Of a DNA stretch of 8,798 bases, positions 6,492 to 8,798 are shown in pieces. Source of the DNA: an uncultured euryarchaeote (GTDB lineage Archaea > Thermoplasmatota > Thermoplasmata > UBA10834); NCBI GenBank assembly GCA_937872085.1, contig CALMQK010000124.1:1-8798 (forward strand), given 5' to 3'. Made by a program: the position numbers and the translations under genes. Positions within the stretch are counted from its first letter, which is position 1. The number at the start of each line of letters is the position of its first letter. The notes under the pieces were generated by a model. It worked only from the letters and a program-made list of their open reading frames with translations. It was not told the DNA's origin and searched no databases.

Positions 6492-6530
6492 GATTGCAGA
6501 TAGGCCAAACCCATAGGATTTGACGTATCT

Positions 6531-6573
6531 GGACATGCCCTTTTGTGATATAAAACTTTGGAGCTACATGTCC
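6531..6573. repeat. 7-bp inverted repeat centred on the leuA TATA box
   Basis: GGACATG (6531-6537) and CATGTCC (6567-6573) are exact reverse complements, 29 bp apart, and their midpoint (6552) falls on the TATA box. Possible paired half-sites for a regulator of the divergent leuA/pheA promoters. A 7-bp inverted repeat is expected by chance about twice in a region this size, so only its placement is suggestive. Confidence 0.3.
6547..6554 (-). promoter_or_regulatory. TATA box of the leuA operon (possibly shared with pheA)
   Basis: Minus-strand TTTATATC, preceded by CCAAAG as a possible BRE, is the best TATA box upstream of leuA. It predicts initiation near 6525 and a leader of about 140 bases containing the Leu-rich ORF. 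Read on the plus strand the same element is ATATAAAAC (6548-6556), so it could also drive pheA with a 5' leader of about 80 bases. Confidence 0.6.
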
Positions 6574-6626
6574 TGGGATGTGCCAGCTCGTTTGCGATTC
6601 GGCCCTTTCTCGATGATTGGAAGACT

Positions 6627-6640
6627 AGAAATACGTAATT
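6627..6640 (+). promoter_or_regulatory. Possible proximal promoter element of pheA
   Basis: Plus-strand AGAAATACGTAATT is AT-rich and centred about 25 bases before the pheA ATG. If used as a TATA box it would give an essentially leaderless mRNA, which fits the lack of a clear Shine-Dalgarno site before pheA. It competes with the stronger ATATAAAAC at 6548-6556. Confidence 0.3.
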
Positions 6641-6656
6641 CAAGGTACATCGGACG

Positions 6657-7493
6657 ATGCCTACACCACGGGAATTCCTGGTCGCGTTCCAGGGGGAGAA
6701 GGGTGCATATTCGGAGGATGCCTGCTTCAGGTACTTCGGCGCGTCAGTCAAGACGCAACCCTTCCTGGATTTCCAATCCGTCTTCGAGGCAGTCGAGAAG
6801 GACAAGGTGACTCACGCAGTCGTCCCGGTCGAGAATTCCATCGAGGGGAGCGTGGCGCAGGTCAACGACCTGCTTCTCGACCACGACCTCACGATATCGG
6901 GCGAGACTATGGTCCCGGTTAGGCATTATCTGATGGCCTTCGATGACGCGACGATGGACACCATTAGGGAGGTCATGAGCCACCCCCAGGCACTTGGCCA
7001 ATCGCGAAAATTCCTCGCGAATCACTCAGATTGGCACGTCACTCCCTGCTACGACACCGCTGGCAGCGCGAGGATGGTCGCAGAGTCCAAGAGGAAGGAT
7101 ATCGCGGCGATCGCGAGCAAGCGGGCAGCTAGCGTCTACGGGCTGAAGATCCTGAAGGAAGACATTCAGAGCGAGGAGGTCAACTACACCCGCTTCTTTG
7201 TGCTCGAGAAGAATCCATCGCCCGTGCAAGGAGCGAACAAGACCTCGATCGTGTTCGCGACGAAGAACGCTCCAGGAGCATTGTACAGCTGCCTGGGCGA
7301 ATTCGCCTCACGAAATGTGAATCTCTCGAAGCTGGAATCAAGACCGAGGAAGAACAAGCCCTGGGTCTACGTTTTCTACGCCGACCTCGACGGAAGCATG
7401 GACGACCCCGATTGCCACGCGGCCATAGGCGGGCTCCTGAAGACCGGAGCGTTCGTCAAGATACTCGGCTCCTACAAGAAAGCCGAGATTTGA
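6657..7493 (+). CDS. pheA: Prephenate dehydratase
   Basis: A 278-residue monofunctional enzyme converting prephenate to phenylpyruvate in phenylalanine synthesis, normal length for the stand-alone form. The catalytic PDT domain covers about residues 7-185: VAFQGEKGAYSEDA (9-22), VPVENSIEGSVAQVND (57-72), SHPQALGQ (108-115), and NYTRFFVL (176-183) with the conserved T178-R-F triad. A C-terminal ACT domain (about 196-275) carries NAPGALYSCL (204-213) and ESRP (227-230), the two motifs that bind phenylalanine for feedback inhibition. No chorismate mutase domain is present. ATG 6657 has no strong Shine-Dalgarno site, only GGACG nearby, so a short or absent 5' leader is possible. It is divergent from leuA and converges on the DUF835 gene with a 28-bp gap. 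Confidence 0.95.
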   Translation: MPTPREFLVAFQGEKGAYSEDACFRYFGASVKTQPFLDFQSVFEAVEKDKVTHAVVPVENSIEGSVAQVNDLLLDHDLTISGETMVPVRHYLMAFDDATMDTIREVMSHPQALGQSRKFLANHSDWHVTPCYDTAGSARMVAESKRKDIAAIASKRAASVYGLKILKEDIQSEEVNYTRFFVLEKNPSPVQGANKTSIVFATKNAPGALYSCLGEFASRNVNLSKLESRPRKNKPWVYVFYADLDGSMDDPDCHAAIGGLLKTGAFVKILGSYKKAEI

Positions 7494-7521
7494 CCCCGAC
7501 ATTCTCCAGCCCAAGGGAGGC

Positions 7522-8790
7522 TCATCCGGCAGTCCCGGCCACCATTGACTCCCGCTTCAGCTCTTCGATACCCGGCGCACCTCTCAAGACCATGCGGTCC
7601 CGCTCGAGCAGAGCCCGCTCCTTCTCGTCGAAGGCATTCGGGTTCACCGCAACGATCAGCCTTGCCTTCGTGATCCAGGCCGTTTCGTTGAGCAGGTCAA
7701 GCGATCTAAGCACTTTGCGGAAGTCATTGAAAGTGACCGTGTACTCCACGCCCTCCACGAGCACTATGCTGTTGTGGTTGTTCTCCATGAATCTCATTAG
7801 GGCATCCGTGAGCACCGCAAGGCTCGTCGGGGCTATCCTGAGCTCCCCGACCGATTCTGTGAGCCAGACTATGGGGGTGGCGTGCAACCCGTATTGCTGC
7901 CTGAGCTCATCCGGGAATGCTCTCGTGACCATCAGTCCCCTTGGTATCAGGAACTCCAGCGTCTCGATCGCCGAATCGCCTTCGACTGGGATTGCTGCAT
8001 CGGGTCGAAGGGGGAGCGTGACAAGCTCCGAGAACAGAGACATAGCGGAGTCCGCCTTCTCGTCGTAGACCAGGTAGATCCCTCGGGGTATGTCGTATGC
8101 GCGGAATCCGTCCCTGCGAGCAGTCTCGACCTCAGAGGCGACTATCACGGCGGAGAACCTGGAAGCGCTCATCGAGCGTAGCATGAACAGGAGCAACACG
8201 ACGATGACCCAGAGGTACGGATTCAATTCCTGAAATTCGAGGCTCCCGCCGAGGACGACATCGAGCCCGAAGGTCGTGAAAGGCGTGATGATCCATGCGG
8301 CCGCGAGAAGATACGAGTCCAGTTTCGCATCTCGCGGAGGATGAGGCACCTCTCCTTTCGTTCTCGCGTACATTGGAAGAGCAATATCGAATGTGACGGC
8401 TGCTGCGAGGTAGGATGATACTGCTATCAATAGCCCCGAATGTGTCTCCAACGATGAAGGCAGGAACCGCAACCCAGAGACCCACACGACAACGATAAGG
8501 GCGAAGGCAACGAGGCCCCAAGCGGTCATGACGTTGAGCGGGCTTGTTCTCAAGAACGCCCTAAAATCATCCACGAGGTTATGCCTTCTGTAGATGGTTG
8601 CCAACGATACAGCGCACGTGGACAGCCACATCGTGAAGATGGCGAATGTCGCATCCACCTGCACCCGGAAGTCCGAAGGACGGCCACCCACGGAATTCTC
8701 CAGGATCTCGAACACACACAGAGCCAGGATGGAAAGGGTGAACAGAGCTACGAACCAACTTGTGACCACGTGGAAGTAGCTGATCTTCAT
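7522..8790 (-). CDS. Six-helix membrane protein with C-terminal DUF835 domain
   Basis: About 422 residues. Predicted membrane segments lie near residues 4-28, 47-67, 88-107, 119-141, 160-182 and 192-207, followed by a soluble region. Residues about 237-402 match the DUF835 pattern: GIYLVYDEKADSAMSLFSEL, then RGLMVTRAFPDELRQQYGL, PIVWLTES, a segment with SIVLVEGVEYTVTFNDF, and LIVAVNPNAFDEKERALLER. DUF835 is common as an accessory domain in archaeal membrane and signalling proteins; its activity is unknown to me. No histidine kinase, PAS or receiver motifs are visible. The ATG at 8790 is directly followed by a plausible first helix, but the frame stays open to the window edge, so a longer N-terminus cannot be excluded. 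Its promoter is not in view. No clear terminator separates it from pheA (gap 7494-7521). Confidence 0.85.
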   Translation of the reverse strand: MKISYFHVVTSWFVALFTLSILALCVFEILENSVGGRPSDFRVQVDATFAIFTMWLSTCAVSLATIYRRHNLVDDFRAFLRTSPLNVMTAWGLVAFALIVVVWVSGLRFLPSSLETHSGLLIAVSSYLAAAVTFDIALPMYARTKGEVPHPPRDAKLDSYLLAAAWIITPFTTFGLDVVLGGSLEFQELNPYLWVIVVLLLFMLRSMSASRFSAVIVASEVETARRDGFRAYDIPRGIYLVYDEKADSAMSLFSELVTLPLRPDAAIPVEGDSAIETLEFLIPRGLMVTRAFPDELRQQYGLHATPIVWLTESVGELRIAPTSLAVLTDALMRFMENNHNSIVLVEGVEYTVTFNDFRKVLRSLDLLNETAWITKARLIVAVNPNAFDEKERALLERDRMVLRGAPGIEELKRESMVAGTAG

Positions 8791-8798
8791 CTTGCGTA

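Larger units (their letters stand above)
6402..6521 (-). promoter_or_regulatory. Candidate leuA leader RNA with alternative secondary structures (attenuator-like)
   Basis: Read on the minus strand. Segment S1, AAATCCTATG (6521-6512), is fully complementary over 10 bases to S5, CATAGGATTT (6411-6402), just before the leuA ribosome binding site. S5 can also pair over six bases with S4, ATCCTA (6432-6427), at the end of the leader ORF; that stem is followed by T5 (6404-6400). A third hairpin pairs GCCCTT (6448-6443) with AAGGGC (6422-6417) and GGCT (6440-6437) with AGCC (6427-6424), ten pairs with a small internal loop, and places most of S4 in its 9-base loop. The S4:S5 stem and this hairpin exclude each other. 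The predicted transcript start near 6525 would put S1 at the very 5' end of the RNA. Structures were found by eye; stability and function are unproven. Confidence 0.5.

Noticed and set aside
6478..6536. Second short minus-strand ORF (MSRYVKSYGFGLSAIGDKE) whose TGA overlaps the leader ATG
   Set aside because: Its ATG lies upstream of the transcript start predicted from the TATA box and has no SD, so it is probably not translated. It would become relevant if the real start is further upstream.
6570..6614. Possible Phe-rich leader upstream of pheA, by analogy with leuA
   Set aside because: Short plus-strand ORFs here are not enriched in Phe (for example MCQLVCDSALSR), and none has a convincing SD.
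6407..6805. 132-codon minus-strand ORF spanning the leuA/pheA intergenic region
   Set aside because: Starts antisense inside pheA, crosses both promoters, and has no domain signal. The leader ORF at 6480-6421 is in another frame and has better translation signals.
7494..7521. Bidirectional terminator between pheA and the DUF835 gene
   Set aside because: The 28-bp gap has neither a clear stem-loop nor a T-run in either direction.
1..8798. CRISPR array, tRNA, rRNA, insertion sequence or prophage genes
   Set aside because: No spaced repeats, tRNA-like cloverleaf, transposase or phage protein was seen; the window is ordinary chromosomal biosynthetic DNA apart from the leader region.

Overview
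The window looks like a piece of a fairly GC-rich archaeal chromosome, most likely from the Thermoplasmatota or a relative. The signs are archaeal-type LeuA, LeuC and LeuD proteins, TATA-box promoters, GGTGA/GGAG ribosome binding sites, frequent GTG and TTG starts, and a membrane protein ending in a DUF835 domain, a family I associate mainly with Thermoplasmata and methanogens. The lineage is an inference; there is no rRNA or other phylogenetic marker here.

Layout. On the minus strand a compact leucine operon runs leuA-leuC-leuD-leuB (6386 down to 1870), with a 22-bp gap and then overlaps of 4 and 14 bp. It encodes the route from 2-oxoisovalerate plus acetyl-CoA to 2-oxoisocaproate, apart from the final transamination. 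Downstream of leuB, after a 101-bp gap holding an 8-bp inverted repeat and a TATA box, lies an unrecognised 493-residue protein with a winged-helix-like N-terminus (1768-287). A DUF2284 putative metal-binding protein follows closely and runs off the left edge. Divergent from leuA, pheA (prephenate dehydratase, 6657-7493, plus strand) gives phenylalanine synthesis. It converges on a minus-strand gene for a protein with six predicted membrane helices and a C-terminal DUF835 domain (8790-7522).

The most interesting part is the 270-bp leuA/pheA intergenic region. Between the leuA TATA box and the leuA start there is a 19-codon ORF with its own Shine-Dalgarno sequence. It encodes MTHQSKNLLILPLGLRILA: six leucines and two isoleucines, seven of these eight residues within codons 8-17. 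It looks like a leucine leader peptide. The surrounding leader RNA can form competing structures. One is a 10-bp perfect pairing between its extreme 5' end and the segment just before the leuA ribosome binding site. Another is a shorter stem between that same segment and the end of the leader ORF. A third is a strong hairpin inside the ORF that competes with the second. Together this suggests leucine-responsive attenuation, which I do not know to be established in archaea. The regulatory logic (transcriptional or translational, and which fold is ON) cannot be settled from sequence alone.
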